DNA of 64,000 nt. Origin: Proteles cristata cristata. Lineage: Eukaryota > Chordata > Mammalia > Carnivora > Hyaenidae. Within the stretch, counting starts at the first letter, position 1; each line of letters starts with the position of its first letter. The DNA lies in NCBI GenBank assembly GCA_017311185.1, contig JAESUZ010003399.1, positions 372,001 to 436,000 on the forward strand, written 5' to 3'. The position numbers were made by a program, and so were the translations under genes. A model generated the notes under the pieces. It searched no databases, had not been told where the DNA came from, and saw only the letters and a program-made list of their open reading frames with translations. Below, in pieces: positions 11,589 to 22,590 of the stretch.

Positions 11589-11832
11589 GGGGCCCCTGGG
11601 TGACTCAGTCGATTAAGAGTCCACCTCCAGCTCAGGTCATGATCTTGTGGTTAGTGGGTTCGAGCCCCACATCAGGCTCTGCGCTGAGAGCTCCGAGTTG
11701 GAGCCTGTTTCAGATTCTGTCTCCCTCTCCCTCTGCCCCTTCCCTGATCGCACAGTTTTTCTCTCTTTCTCTGTCTCAAAAATAATAAAGCAACATTAAA
11801 AAATTAAGAATGCATTGAATGCACATGTATAA
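11589..11832 (+). repeat. CAN-SINE array, unit 1
   Basis: The SINE runs ggggcccctgggtgactcag ... aaaaataataaagcaacattaaa and is followed by a 30-bp non-SINE spacer, aagaatgcattgaatgcaca (11805-11824) plus tgtataa. The same spacer follows unit 2, so SINE and spacer were duplicated together. Units 1 and 2 share the rare aaaaataataaag tail and ctgccccttccctg. Confidence 0.9.
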
Positions 11833-11872
11833 ACAAAACAAACAAACAAACAAAAAACAAATGAAATGGGCA

Positions 11873-12121
11873 GGGGCGCACCTGGATGGCTCAATCGGTT
11901 GAGCGTCCATCTTCAGCTCAGGTCATAATCTTGCAGTTTGTGGGTTCGAGCCCCGCATCGGGCTCTGCGCTGACAGATCAGAGCCTGGAGCCTGTTTCAG
12001 ATTCTGTCTCCCTCTCTCTCTGCCCCTTCCCTGCTGGTGCAGTCTCTCTCTCTCTCTCTCTCTTTCAAAAATAATAAAGAAATATTTAAAAATTAAGAAT
12101 GCATTGAATGCACATATATAA
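11873..12121 (+). repeat. CAN-SINE array, unit 2 (tandem duplicate of unit 1)
   Basis: The second SINE starts ggggcgcacctggatggctc and keeps the tail aaaaataataaagaaatattt. It ends in the same spacer, aagaatgcattgaatgcaca, at 12094-12113 and then tatataa. Offset from unit 1 is about 284-289 bp. Between units 1 and 2 lies a small (AAAC)n run at about 11832-11858. Confidence 0.9.
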
Positions 12122-12147
12122 GCTTTAAAAAGAAATAAATGAAATGG

Positions 12148-12345
12148 GGGGGCACCTGGGTGGCTCAGTCTGTTGAGTGTCTGACTTTGGCTCAGGTCAT
12201 GATCTCAGGTTTGTGAGTTCGAGCCCCACATCAGGCTCACTGACGTCAGCGTACAGCCTGCTTCTGTCCCCCTCTCTCTGCCTGTCCCCTGTTGGTGCTC
12301 TCTATCTCAAAAATAAATAAACACTTAAAAAGAAATAAATAAAAA
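12148..12345 (+). repeat. CAN-SINE array, third SINE
   Basis: ggggcacctgggtggctcagtctg ... aaaaataaataaacacttaaaa. It lacks the aagaatgcattgaatg spacer and has a different tail, so it is probably an independent insertion next to the duplicated pair. The flanks aaatgaaatgg (12137-12147) and aaatcaaatgg (12346-12356) may be its target-site duplication. Confidence 0.88.
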
Positions 12346-12356
12346 CAAATCAAATG

Positions 12357-15309
12357 GAACGTCTTGGATTTAAAAAAAAAGTCTTAAAATTAAAAACACA
12401 ATGGCAAGGCAGAAAGCAAGCAACAGAAAAGCACATTGGCACGGTACATAAATGGCATAAAGTGCCCAGATTCCTACACAGTTTAATTTCTTGTTACTTT
12501 GCCAACACATGTCACTCACTCTGGCTGTAATCAATGAAGACTGTCTCTTACATACTTTATTGTATGTACACACTACTTGAGAATTTTTTAGTTTAATATC
12601 TGCCTCGCCGTTCTCCTGGCACTAGGAGGGATGTATTCTGTTCACAGGTTCAGCCGCTCAGTGGACACAGTACGAAGTAGAAGAATAGAGCTAGGGGTTT
12701 CAGGAAGTTCTTTACAACGTGTCCTTGTTGGTCAGGTATATTTCATGCAGAGGAAGGGGGAAAACAATTATTAGTAAAAGAAAATGTGGATGTGGAATAG
12801 TATAAAGAAGATTGCCCTCGCAGACCCGGGATATCAGGCTTCTTAGACACAACTTTCACTTCTTGGGGGTGTCGGGTAATTTACCTGCTGGATGTGGGCT
12901 GGCTGTGAGAAGGACCGCAGGCGAGGTGCAGGTGTTTTCTGAAACTGCTTCCCTGTCTGTAATCTCATGGGAAGGGCCCAGAAGAAATACATCCAGGGGC
13001 TGACATAGGGATCCTTCTGTTAGTGTTTTGTTCTTCAACCTCTGAAAAGGAAAACTTGGCTATCATAAGATCAAGCAAGGGATCAAGGGACTACCTCTAG
13101 ATATTTCCTTGAGAAACTCCGGACTCTTCTGCAGCTTCCCTGGAATGTGGGCAGCCGGCTCTAATAACGTACCTTAACAGATAATACCTCAGATCTCAGC
13201 CTCACCTTCTCATGCATCAGGTCTGTCCCTGCTCTCAGTTTTCTCACATTCATCTCATTTCCATCCCTCCAGCTGCTCTTTTCTGCCTCCCCCCTTGAGC
13301 CTGATGGGGAGCTGGAAGTTCACTTTTAGAAGGGATTTCCTGCCCTGGCCCTCCCCGTCCAGCACTTCACAGTGAGCCCCGGGGAGAGGTCCTGGACCGG
13401 AACCCTAGGTTCCCACTTTCTTGGATGGGTGTCAGAAACTTAGTTCCAAGGCATGGAGATTGAGTTCGATATTTAGAGCAATCCTGTGACCATTCCAGGA
13501 AGGTGGTTGGACCTGCCTTGAAACAACTCCATTGCTAGCCTCATCTTGGGCTACTCACCTGCCTGGATCCTCCTCTCAGTGAACTTTCTTCTGGTTTAGG
13601 AAACACCCGTGGTGTTCAGTCCCATGCTGTTCAGTCCCTAACCCTGGCTCTCCTGTAGCCACGCCCACCCTGCCTTCATTGAACACTGTACTTGATCAGC
13701 TTCTCCTTGTGAAACTCATCCCCATCACTGTTGCCCACACCGGCCATGCTCTCTCCTTGAACTTCTTGCTCCCTGTGATGTGATCGAGATCACATAGCTT
13801 GTGCAAGTTCACCCAGAGAAAATGTGCGGCGAGGCACATGCTTCCTTCCATGAGAAGAATGGGTGATGTGTGGAACGTGGCGATGAGGAAGGGAGGGATG
13901 TGGGCGAGCAAATTTGTATAACAGAACTCAAGGATCCTTGGAGGAAATAGAAACCTGAATCCCAACCTTTTCCTCCCAAGATCCAGTGATCAAAACTTGG
14001 CTGTTTGGCTGAGCATGTAGCTTGCTCCAGGGAGGCTCGGAGCAAGGCTTCTTGCAAGAGAAGTTTGATGAGACTCCTGAAATAGAAGCGTGTGGACATC
14101 AAGAGACACACTGGTGGCTTAATTCCCAAGAGAAGCTTCCACTTAACAGAAAATGTGGGTCATTGTTGGAGAGAAGGAAGATACTCAGACCTAGCCGGAA
14201 GCCGCTCCCCAGGTGGATACCAGTGTGTTGTGTTCATGCAGAAGCAGCTTACATGGGAAAGATTGTTCTACTTCACAACTGGAAGAACCATGGAGTCTGG
14301 TCCAGTGAACCAAATCGAGTATTTAAGTGTGGCTGAGAACAAGAGCCTCCAGTTCAGATGCTTCAACAGAGGAAGTGCCGGCCCAGGAGGTGGTGCAGAT
14401 CCCACCAACATCAAGGGGCATTTCTGATTTCCAGCCCTGACAGTGAGATGAAAGCCTGCAGGGTGACTGTTGAGCCCTAAAAATACCCAGGAAATTCTGG
14501 AAATTTTCCTAAGAAAGGAGTGCCTCATGACCTAAACCTCATGATATTTAACAGGGACATTTAAGATAGCTGTGACCTGTTTTATACCCTGGTTTCAAGC
14601 AAGTAGGACACAGGGTTTATACTTACCCAGTTATTGAGCTTCTAAAGTCCCTGTGGGCACAGCCTGATGGCCCACCCATGAAAGACAGGAGCTGTATTTG
14701 TTGCCTGGAAGCCAGAAAACACTGAGATTAAGCCACTATTTCCTATCTGTATATTCAAGAGTTTATGTGATTATCACATATTCAAAGTTTATTTTGGTTT
14801 CCCCATAAACTTCTTCTGCTCTATCTCTTCTTGTAGCATTTGGACAAAGTCCACCTGGTTTGGTCTCTACCTTGTTGCTTTGTGGCAGAGGATTTCAGAG
14901 TCCGTCTGGATATCGAGTCTATCATATAGCTGTTTGCACAATTATCTGTGTACATCTCAGAAAGTCTGCCCCAGTTTTAATAATAATACAAAAAACCCTT
15001 TTTGTACACAACGTATAATCAACACAGCATCTCCACAAGACCTTTGCAATAAAACGTATTTAGATTTGGTGTTTGACCAAGAGCTTGTAAACATTACATA
15101 ACATATTGTATTAAACATATTCTCATATGTATGATATGTTCTATATTTTTTATCCTGCAGATTTTCAACATACATGTTGAGCATGGTCATCATGAATGCT
15201 CATTTCAGAAATAGCATATCTGGCCTAAAAGTAAAAATTTAAGGTATATGTTTTAAAGTACATAGTTCTTTGTATACACTGTGCCTTTGAACCTAAAACA
15301 GTTAATAAG
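12357..15309. other. Long unique stretch, no gene recognised
   Basis: Nearly 3 kb without an interspersed repeat I can name. Overlapping frames at 14022-14336 and 14092-14427 (plus) and 13696-14129 (minus) were read. They contain no known domain, are in conflicting frames, and no splice-site pair frames them. Confidence 0.45.
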
Positions 15310-15455
15310 ATGGCGATAAAGCCCACATTTTTTGAATAAGGAAACTGAAATCTATAGCAACTAAGTGACTTGGTCAATGTCTCATTCCTGGCAAAGCATA
15401 GAGTCAGAATTTGAACCCACATCTCATTCTATAAACTCGAGCTTTTCTCCTTAGA
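15310..15455 (-). repeat. MIR (antisense)
   Basis: gaataaggaaactgaaatctatagcaactaagtgacttggtcaatgtctc ... gcatagagtcagaatttgaacccacatctc is the classic reverse-complement MIR order: gaggaaactgag, taagtgacttg, aggatttgaaccca. Confidence 0.8.
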
Positions 15456-15534
15456 CCGTCTTCAAGAAACGGCACTTCTGTACTATTGATTGAATATTTA
15501 ACTGGCACGTAGCGCTTCCCAGTTGATCTAGCAC

Positions 15535-15680
15535 TTCTCATATCTTCATTCTAACTTAACCGTAAGGTGAAGAGGTGCTATCTTCATTTTGATGAGTATG
15601 AATCGTGTACTGATGGCCACACAGCAGTAATCGGGGCAGCCAGGACCAGCACTCATGATTCGGAGCCTAAACACTTGGGT
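15535..15680 (-). repeat. MIR-like fragment (antisense)
   Basis: tcatatcttcattctaacttaaccgtaaggtgaagaggtgctatcttcattttgatgag ... ccacacagcagtaat ... ggaccagcactcatgattc follows the antisense MIR order with more decay than the neighbour at 15310. Confidence 0.65.
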
Positions 15681-15774
15681 TTTGCTTTTGTTTCTTTACC
15701 GTTTTTCTCTTTACTTCCTTCCTTTCTTTCTTACTCATGCTGATGTGTGGATTTTGTTGCATAATGTAATTATA

Positions 15775-16320
15775 AGGCCTTGATTTTTTTTCTGATTATA
15801 AAGGTACTGTGTGCTCATTTTGTAAGAAATTTGAAAAATCCCTATGTGTAATGAATGAAACACACATCCCATTATCTTATCACCCCAGAAACAACTATTA
15901 GTAATATCTAGCTATCCACTTATTTATCTGTGTATCTCTTTTATCTGTCTTTCTTCTGTCTTTCTGTTATCCTATTATCTACTTATATCTATCTTTTATT
16001 TGTGTTTCTATATCTATCTAATCTTTTAAATATAGCCTTAAAATTTATAGCCTAAAAATTTCAGATCATAATGGAAAAACTTTTTCATTTATTAATGTAC
16101 AATTAGTAGCTGCCTATGTAATAATTTTCAGAAATATGATTTTAATTGGTACACAGTGTGATTTTATTTAATTAGTTCCCTATTGTTGGCCATTTCTGAT
16201 GTTCCAGGTTTTTTTTTCTTCTGTAATGAATAACATTGTAGTGAATAACCTCCCCAGATGCACTTTTCAGATGCAGTTCCTCAAAGAATCAGGCATCTTT
16301 ATAGGTTGCTTGTACATTAG
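15775..16320 (-). mobile_element. Ancient L1M-type 3' UTR (antisense)
   Basis: ttctgattataaaggtactgtgtgctcattttgtaagaaatttgaaaaatc, then cccattatcttatcacccc, a degenerate TATC-rich stretch (about 15905-16020), and ccctattgttggccatttctgatgttccagg ... aatgaataacattgtagtgaataacc. This is the order of old mammalian L1 3' UTRs read backwards. No coding frame survives. Confidence 0.62.
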
Positions 16321-16734
16321 CTTTTCTTCCTAACACAAGGGAAGTGAGTGGATGCAGCAGGAAGCCAAATCAAGGAAATACCTGGGGACTTAGTGAATAC
16401 TTTAAACACAGAGTTTGCCAAAGACAGACCATTGGATACTCTGGAACCTACAGATTGGGTGGTTTTGGTGAGCTCCTGGCTCCATCAGCTTCATAAAAGC
16501 AGGCATCAGAGTCTATGTTAGAATATCAAATGGGCAAGGATTATTGTTAGGAAATGAGTTCCTTCTGGCCTTAGATTCCAGTTAGATAAAAGGGTGGTTT
16601 CTGATTCTCCAAGGAAATAACATTACCTCAAAGCTCTTATCCACAACTCAGGGCCTTTGGATAGTATATATTCACTGGAATAATTGTGCGCTAGAATTAG
16701 ATTAGCTTAATGAAATAAGTCTGACAATCCCTTT
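16321..16734. other. Unique sequence
   Basis: About 400 bp with no repeat or gene signature seen. Confidence 0.4.
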
Positions 16735-16959
16735 CAACAAATATTTTTAAAGTACCTCCCATGTGTGAGGTACTTATGGGTTTCCTGAAATTGTAGTAAG
16801 CCCTTGATTTTCATTATCCCCTGTATCATTCACAGTGGTTCTAATGAGGGAGTTTCACTAACACTCCTCATTTTAGGCATAAGAAAACTGAGGCTTAGCA
16901 AGATTAAGGAATGTTCCTCTAAATCCATATATTTCCTAGGTGGTCAAGTAGTCATATAA
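16735..16959 (-). repeat. MIR-like element (antisense)
   Basis: caacaaatatttttaaagtacctcccatgtgtgaggtac at the left and ctcctcattttaggcataagaaaactgaggcttagcaagattaag at the right match the reverse complement of an ancient MIR-type SINE. The young SINE at 16974 entered its right edge. Confidence 0.7.
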
Positions 16960-17201
16960 ACCAGGTTTGTCTAGGGGTGTTGGGTGGCTCAGTTGGTTAA
17001 GCGTCTGACTCTTGGTTTTGGCTCAAGTCATGATCTCCCAGTTCATGAATTCAAACCCTGTGTTGGGTTCTATGCTGACAGTGCAGAGCCTGCTTGGGAT
17101 TTTCTCTCTCCTTGCTCATTCTTTCTCTCTCTCAAAATAAACTTAAAAAAAAATAAAAAATATATTTTAAAAAAAATATATATATATACCAGGTTTGTCT
17201 A
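16960..17201 (+). repeat. CAN-SINE (sense) with perfect 14-bp TSD
   Basis: SINE 16974-17187, flanked by accaggtttgtcta at 16960-16973 and 17188-17201. The head is ggggtgttgggtggctcagttggttaagcgtctgactcttggttttggctc. The tail has turned into an A/T microsatellite ending in (TA)n. The right TSD ends only 3 bp before the MER20 element. Confidence 0.94.
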
Positions 17202-17204
17202 ATT

Positions 17205-17430
17205 CAGGGTTTCTCTGTTTAGCACCATGGATATTTGGGGCTGGATCTTTCTATGTTTGTGGGGGTGGCAGTTGTCCTGCAAATTTTGGTTATTTAACAG
17301 CTTCCTTCATCTCTGTTCCTTAGATGTCAGTGGTACCTCGCCACCCTCCTCAGTTGCAATAACGAGATTCATCTCCAGACATTGCCAGATGTCCTACAGG
17401 GGCAAAAATTCTCCATGTTGAGAACCACTG
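17205..17430 (-). mobile_element. MER20-like hAT DNA transposon (antisense), near full length
   Basis: Both terminal repeats are visible: cagggtttctc at 17205 and gagaaccactg ending at 17430. Between them are ttggggctggatctttctatgtttgtgggggtggc and catctccagacattgccagatgtcc. This is the reverse complement of the MER20 consensus as I remember it. It is nonautonomous and codes for nothing. The length of about 226 bp fits a full copy. Confidence 0.85.
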
Positions 17431-18482
17431 TTCGGTTCCATCATTAACCATTGTGCAGGGTTTCATCTTATGGGAAAAAAAATTTTACCTGACTTCAGTT
17501 TGTTAGAAAGTTCATTTCTCCCAACATGGGTCTCAGGTTGTTTAGTGACCTTTCTTGAAATAGGCCTGGGGAAGAGGGCAGGACAACAGAAAGTGCAGTT
17601 GTGTTCACTGGCCTCCTTGGTCTCCAATCATAAGGCAGGTTTTCCTTCCTAGTGTGGACAAATTCATCCCAGGTCAGAGAACGCACCTTTTTTTTTTTTA
17701 TTCCATCAAGTAACATGCTGGTCAAAATAGGAATCTTTTTATTAGCATTCTGAACGTCTGGTAATTTTATTCATTTCTGTCTTCATTCTCCAGATTGCTG
17801 CCTTTTCCTTTTTACAAGCTGCCTTGATGTTTCCCAATTATTTCATACCTGGCACTCCGGGAAAATGGCAGCTTGCAAAAATGCTTACTTTTGTTTCCAA
17901 GTTTGTGCGGAGGAGGACGAAAGTTTACATGAGTTGAAAAAGTCATTCCCTGAAATTAAATGATGATTGCTCCCCTGAGTTGTCCAGGGAGGAGCCAGAA
18001 GTTGCCAATGATCTCTGTCCAAATTGGTCATTAAGGGGGTCTGATGGCAAAGTGAATATTACCACCAGAAACTGCAAATTTTATTGCTACGTGGGCCTGA
18101 AAGCTTGTGCTCTGCATTCAAATATAGCAGCAAAACAGCTGTGATAGAAAATTGGTCATTTACCAGTGCTTAATGACTAATGCCCTGCCCAATCGGAATT
18201 AGCAAGATTTATGACAGAATTGCTTTGTTCAGCTGAACTCTGCTGTTCTCGAAGAAATCAGAGGAGCCCAGTGTGAGTGAGCAATAGTGCTGCCTGTGTC
18301 TGCTGGTTGGACCCAGATTTGTCCCACACCTCAGATGGAAGGGGACCGGACAACCCACGAGCTCTGGGCCTGTTGTTAACATTGAGCCACGTGTCGCAGG
18401 ACTGGTCTAGGCAATGACACTAAGGAGATCACCTTAGACAGTCCTGGTTGCGACCTATTTCTGGTCACTCCAAGGTCAGAAC
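17431..18482. other. Unique sequence, possible conserved noncoding DNA
   Basis: No repeat is seen over more than 1 kb in a repeat-dense neighbourhood. A poly-T run lies at 17689-17699. 17820-18260 is rich in AT-hook/homeobox-like cores (aattggtcattta, cttaatgactaatg, caaattttattgctacgtgg) and lacks long open frames, as noncoding regulatory elements do. This is inference only. Confidence 0.35.
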
Positions 18483-18483
18483 T

Positions 18484-18933
18484 ATGAGTGTCTCAGTGGG
18501 TTGAGCGCCCGACTTTTGGTCAGGTCATGATCTCACAGTTCGTGGGTTTGAGCCCCACGTCGGACTTTGTGCTGACAGCTCAGAGCCTGGAGCCTGCTTC
18601 TGATTCTGTGTCTCCTTCTCTCTCTGACCCTCCCCTGCTCACGCTCTGTCTCTCAAAAATAAAATACACATTTAGGGGCGCCTAGGTGGCTTAGTCGGTT
18701 AAGCGTCTGACTTTCACTTAGGTCATGATCTCGCGGTTCGTGGGTTCGAGCCCCGCGTCGGGCTCTGTGCTGACCGCCAGCTCAGAGCCTGGAGCCTGTT
18801 TCAGCCTGTGACTCCCTCTCTCTCTGACCCTCCCTTGCTCACGCTGTCTCTCTCTCTCTCCTAAAAATAAATAAAACATTTAAAAAAATTAAAAAAAAAT
18901 AAAATACACATTTAAAAGAATTAAAAAAAAAAA
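18484..18933 (+). repeat. CAN-SINE (sense), slightly 5'-truncated, split by a younger SINE
   Basis: The head begins gagtgtctcagtgggttgagcgcccgac, without the usual first bases. Its body ends ctctgtctctcaaaaataaa and the tail resumes after the nested copy (18915-18933). A short agaact repeat flanks the composite (18478-18483, 18934-18939). Confidence 0.88.
18655..18914 (+). repeat. Young CAN-SINE nested in the tail of another, perfect 20-bp TSD
   Basis: The insert 18675-18894 is flanked by aaaaataaaatacacattta at 18655-18674 and 18895-18914, exact at 20 of 20 bases. It bears young-subgroup marks (ggcttagtcggttaag, ctgaccgccagctcag, ctctctctcctaaaaataaataaaac). Unlike most copies of this subgroup it reads cctaaaa rather than cctagaa. 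Confidence 0.96.
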
Positions 18934-19034
18934 AGAACTGTTGTCAGGGTGAAAGGATTAACTCATCTGCTTGGGCCAGATTCCAGCTCACTTCTTCTTG
19001 CCCACAGGGGTTATATAGAGAAGGATAATACAGA

Positions 19035-19270
19035 CTGAGAGGCACTATAATCTAGTGGCAAGAGCTTGGAAGTCGAAGCCAAACTACCTGGCTCTGTCAC
19101 TTTTTGTGTATCAATTTCCTCATCTGTAAAACGAAGACAATTCGAATACTTCCTTAATGGAAAGATGTGTAGGATTGAGTGACTTAAGGCATGGAAAGCT
19201 CTTAGCACATTTCTTGGCTCATAATATGCACGTAATAAATATTAGCAGTTATCATCATCATGAACATCAT
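19035..19270 (+). repeat. MIR (sense)
   Basis: atctagtggcaagagcttggaagtc, tacctggctctgtcac, caatttcctcatctgtaaaacgaagac, ggaaagctcttagcacatttcttggctcataatatgcacgtaataaatattag follow the MIR consensus from near its 5' end to its 3' end. A small (ATC)n run closes it. Confidence 0.85.
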
Positions 19271-19389
19271 CATAATTATCAATTTGGTTTTGTTTTTTTA
19301 TTTTAAAGACTGATGATCTCCAGTAATGTTAAGTATTCATCTTCCATAAATAGAAAACATGTTTTTAAAGGACAGTAACCTTCTAAACA

Positions 19390-19600
19390 TATAGACTGAA
19401 TGCTTTATTGATTCACTTGTTTATTTATTTGCTCACTCTTGTAATCATCCATTGACATATTCGTGTAGTCCTCATTTCTTATTTGTCAATAAATATGTAT
19501 CCAACACTGAGTTGAGTTCTGTGGATACAGAGGAAAGAAAGAGCACCTGCCTTCCTACCTTTGTAGAATTCAGAGATTAGTGGAAAGATCAGCATGGGCG
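19390..19600 (-). mobile_element. L2 3' end (antisense)
   Basis: attgattcacttgtttatttatttgc ... caataaatatgtatccaacactgagttgagttctgtggatacagaggaaagaaagagcacctgccttcc is the antisense L2 tail pattern (caaatatttattgag...ctgtgctaggcactgggatacag...ccctgccctc). Confidence 0.65.
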
Positions 19601-19734
19601 AGACTGGATGCAGTGAGTTATGTTAGGAGCTGAAACGGAGGTATGCACACCATCCTGGGGACACAGAGGGGCAGCAGTGCTTTGTGAAAACCTTGACTGG
19701 GACACTCTGGCGTCACAGGCTGGAATGATATTAT

Positions 19735-19875
19735 TTCGCTCATTATAACGAATCTGTGAAGGACATTTTATTATCTCCATTTTACAGAAGAGGGACTTGA
19801 GGCTGTAAGTCTACATACTCCCTGCTAGTGGTAGAGCTGACGTCACCCAGATCTGGGCTCCAAGAGTACTCTTTC
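19735..19875 (-). repeat. MIR (antisense)
   Basis: attttattatctccattttacagaagagggacttgaggctgtaagtc ... ctgctagtggtagagctgacgtcacccagatctgggctccaagagtactctttc is the reverse-complement MIR core. Confidence 0.75.
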
Positions 19876-22419
19876 TTACTGAACTTCTAAATTGATGAGA
19901 AGGAGTAGATAATCAACACATTGTTGCCACAGATTAACTGTAATTTTTGTTTCACAATCCCCTTCGTAATGAGCCAAGAATCCACAAAATCATCTATTCA
20001 ATCATTTTTCAATATGTAATGTTGAATATTGAATATGGCGAACCACCATTACCAACTATCTTTCTCCTTGCCTCTCTAGGGTTGACCCTTGCAAGTAGTG
20101 CATGATACAAACTTTCACGTCTTTGGCGCATGTTCAAAATAGGTGTGAATATGCCCATATGTGCGGACATCCCCCATCTTAAATCACACGGTAGACCTTA
20201 AGGGTTTATGAGTTGATGGACAACATGCCCCAATTTCTTTTACCGACATCACTTTTCCACACGACCAACACGTCTTTCTATATTTTACCTGATTTGGCAT
20301 AGGTATCTTCAAGCAAGAGAGCAGGAGGCCATCATAACCTGAGGGCTTGGCCACGTTTTAGCTGTTTCTGAGGGTAACAGTACATTGCTGCTCAATGTCG
20401 CAAGTTCAATAATCCTGAGCATGCGTCCCCTGGGAGCAAAGGATACCCGCTGTGCAAAAGTCTGCTCTAGTGGAATTAATAAATAACACAGTTGTTTCCT
20501 TCTGATGGCACGCACCCCTGAGCCAGGTGGCAAGTTCATGACAGGCAGCCTTTTCTCCTGCAAAGCTTTGGTCCCCAGCCATGGGAGGTGATTCATTGGG
20601 GGACCCACACCTGTCAGACTGGAGTGGTTGTCATTGATTAGACCATCCCTCCAGGCTGGCTGGAGCCATAAGTACATCTCGGAGAGGAATGGACAAAGGC
20701 TTCCCAGAACAGATGTTGCTGCTGGAAGCGAGGAAGCCTCTCTCTCTGCCTAGTGTGCTGGAGCCCAGCTGGGCACAAGAGCCAGGCTCCAGCCACACGC
20801 ACGCCTTGGGCTCCAGCCCCTTGCAGGTAGCCAGACGTGCAGAGGCCAACAGATGAAAGGCTGTTCTCCAGATGTCCCCTGCTGAGGGTGAGACAGCCTG
20901 TCCAGAAATGTCATGTTTGGCAGCTGCTGAAACCCCCCTCCTACTGCTACTGGCTCATGGTTCCTACAGGGCAGGAAAGATGCTCGCAGTAAAGTCTCCT
21001 AAAAGGACAACATTAAAGGGAATTTTTGGCTTCACTCCTAGTGATGCAAAGTTGACAATGCCATGCACTTTCTTGGTATCTCATTGATGGCATTTTATAC
21101 TGTAATGGGAGCCATAGTAATTCTGCTAGAATGTACTTCTGATTATGTTATCCAGCCATGGCTTCCTGGGTGCCAGGATAGAATTCAACTAGTAACGTGA
21201 GTTTCAGTTTCAGGATTGAAAAGCTCATCTGTTTTAGAGTCACATTTGTGGATCAAATGCAGCTTTTTAATTTTCCAGTTTACACCAGCTTTCTCAGGAG
21301 TCCTCACCCTGCTGGGTGGCAGGGAAACTTAAAGCCTTGCCAGTTGATGAGCCTGCAGCCTCTTCTAGTCCGAACACATACTTTCACTTGAAATGTTAGC
21401 TGTTAACAAAACTCAGCTCTTTCTCACTGCTCCTTTCAGGGCTGCTTTTAGATATTGAGTCTTGTAAATGCTCAGATTTTCCCAGATGTCCCTCTGTCTC
21501 CTCTCCCCAAGATGGCACTTAGGATGCACGAGGGCACCCACTTGTTCTCAAGGGGGTTAGAAAGGAGAGAGCTTTGCATCCACAGAGCCTCATTCAGATC
21601 TTCATTGGTCTTTCCCTGCTCAGAGATTTTCGGATTTGCTCTCTCGACTGTTGACCACCAGTGCTATTTGGCCTTTTAAGTAGTTTCCTTGCACTCACTA
21701 CAGAAGTAGACACACTGTTAGGACTAGAGCCTCCACATATTTTCCTCCCAACTCTGACCACAGCCCACTTCTGCCCTACTGGCTTTCAGCACTTTTGCAT
21801 TTCTTCATTGGGCACACTGAACCTTCAGCATGCTGTCTGTGCTACGTATGGCCGTGGGCAGGAGGCTGTCCCTGCTGTGTGTAGCTGTGGGGGACAGGGA
21901 CTGTTTCTCAGGCTCATCCATCTGTCCCTTGCAGCCAGCTCCTCTGTATCATCTCTTCTGTTGAGAATGGTGCCAGGTCAAAGGCAGGGATTCCCCTGGA
22001 GACCTTATGTCCGCCCCACCGTGCTCTCACTTTGACAAGTGGGCCATTAGCCCAGATGAATTTATGCTACTCTTTGCTTCTCTAGATATTCCAAAAGCCA
22101 ACCCTACCTCCTGGGGTGCGACCCTGCATGGGCTGGTGGGTGAAGAACCCGAAATCTGACCTCGCTGCAGTGTTTTCCTTCTTTTTTCCCCTGGACTCCT
22201 TGAGATGTTCGGTCAGAATTTGTCCCCCTATATCATGTCTTCCTTCTTCATTCAAGCCTGATGGATCCTGGAGGACCGCTACAGAGAGAGAATCTGACTC
22301 TCAGAAAACATTTCAAAAATAATATATACATACATATGCACGTCCCTTGGCATGCATATACATCTCCCCTCACACATGCACACCTGCCTACCTTTATTAA
22401 TTTCTCAGCTGCTTCCTAT
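19876..22419. other. Long unique stretch, no gene recognised
   Basis: About 2.5 kb with no repeat I can assign. Frames at 20309-20677 and 20631-20849 (minus) and 21661-22035 (plus, 124 codons) were read; none shows a domain, signal peptide or splice framing. Confidence 0.45.
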
Positions 22420-22590
22420 TTCTCTAGCCCCATCTTTGCCCTCTCCCTCATTCATAACTGTGGCTTCAGCAACACTGTTTTTTCTCAAAGCTGCTCTGTT
22501 CTCTCACCTTTAAGATTTCATAGGTGCTGTTCCTTTCTCCTGATCACCTCGTTGACAGATACTCCCTTCTCCATCAGACCACAGAAGCAC
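22420..22590 (+). mobile_element. L2 fragment (sense)
   Basis: tctctagccccatctttgccctctccctc, cagcaacactgttttttctcaaagctgctctgttctctcacc, ggtgctgttcctttctcctgatcacc parallels the L2 run gccacactggcctccttgctgttcc...cagggcctttgcacttgctgttccctctgcc. Confidence 0.6.

Noticed and set aside
11589..12345. Regularly spaced repeats that might suggest a CRISPR-like array
   Set aside because: The repeats are 200-bp SINEs in a mammalian genome, with only two true duplicate units.
14022..14427. Two overlapping plus frames (104 and 111 codons) that could suggest an exon
   Set aside because: They are in different phases, show no known domain, and a minus frame also overlaps; no convincing acceptor-donor pair bounds either.
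18719..18760. tRNA-like A- and B-box motifs (ggttaagcgtctgac, gtgggttcgagccc)
   Set aside because: They occur in every CAN-SINE head, which is tRNA-derived; there is no full cloverleaf, so no tRNA gene is called.
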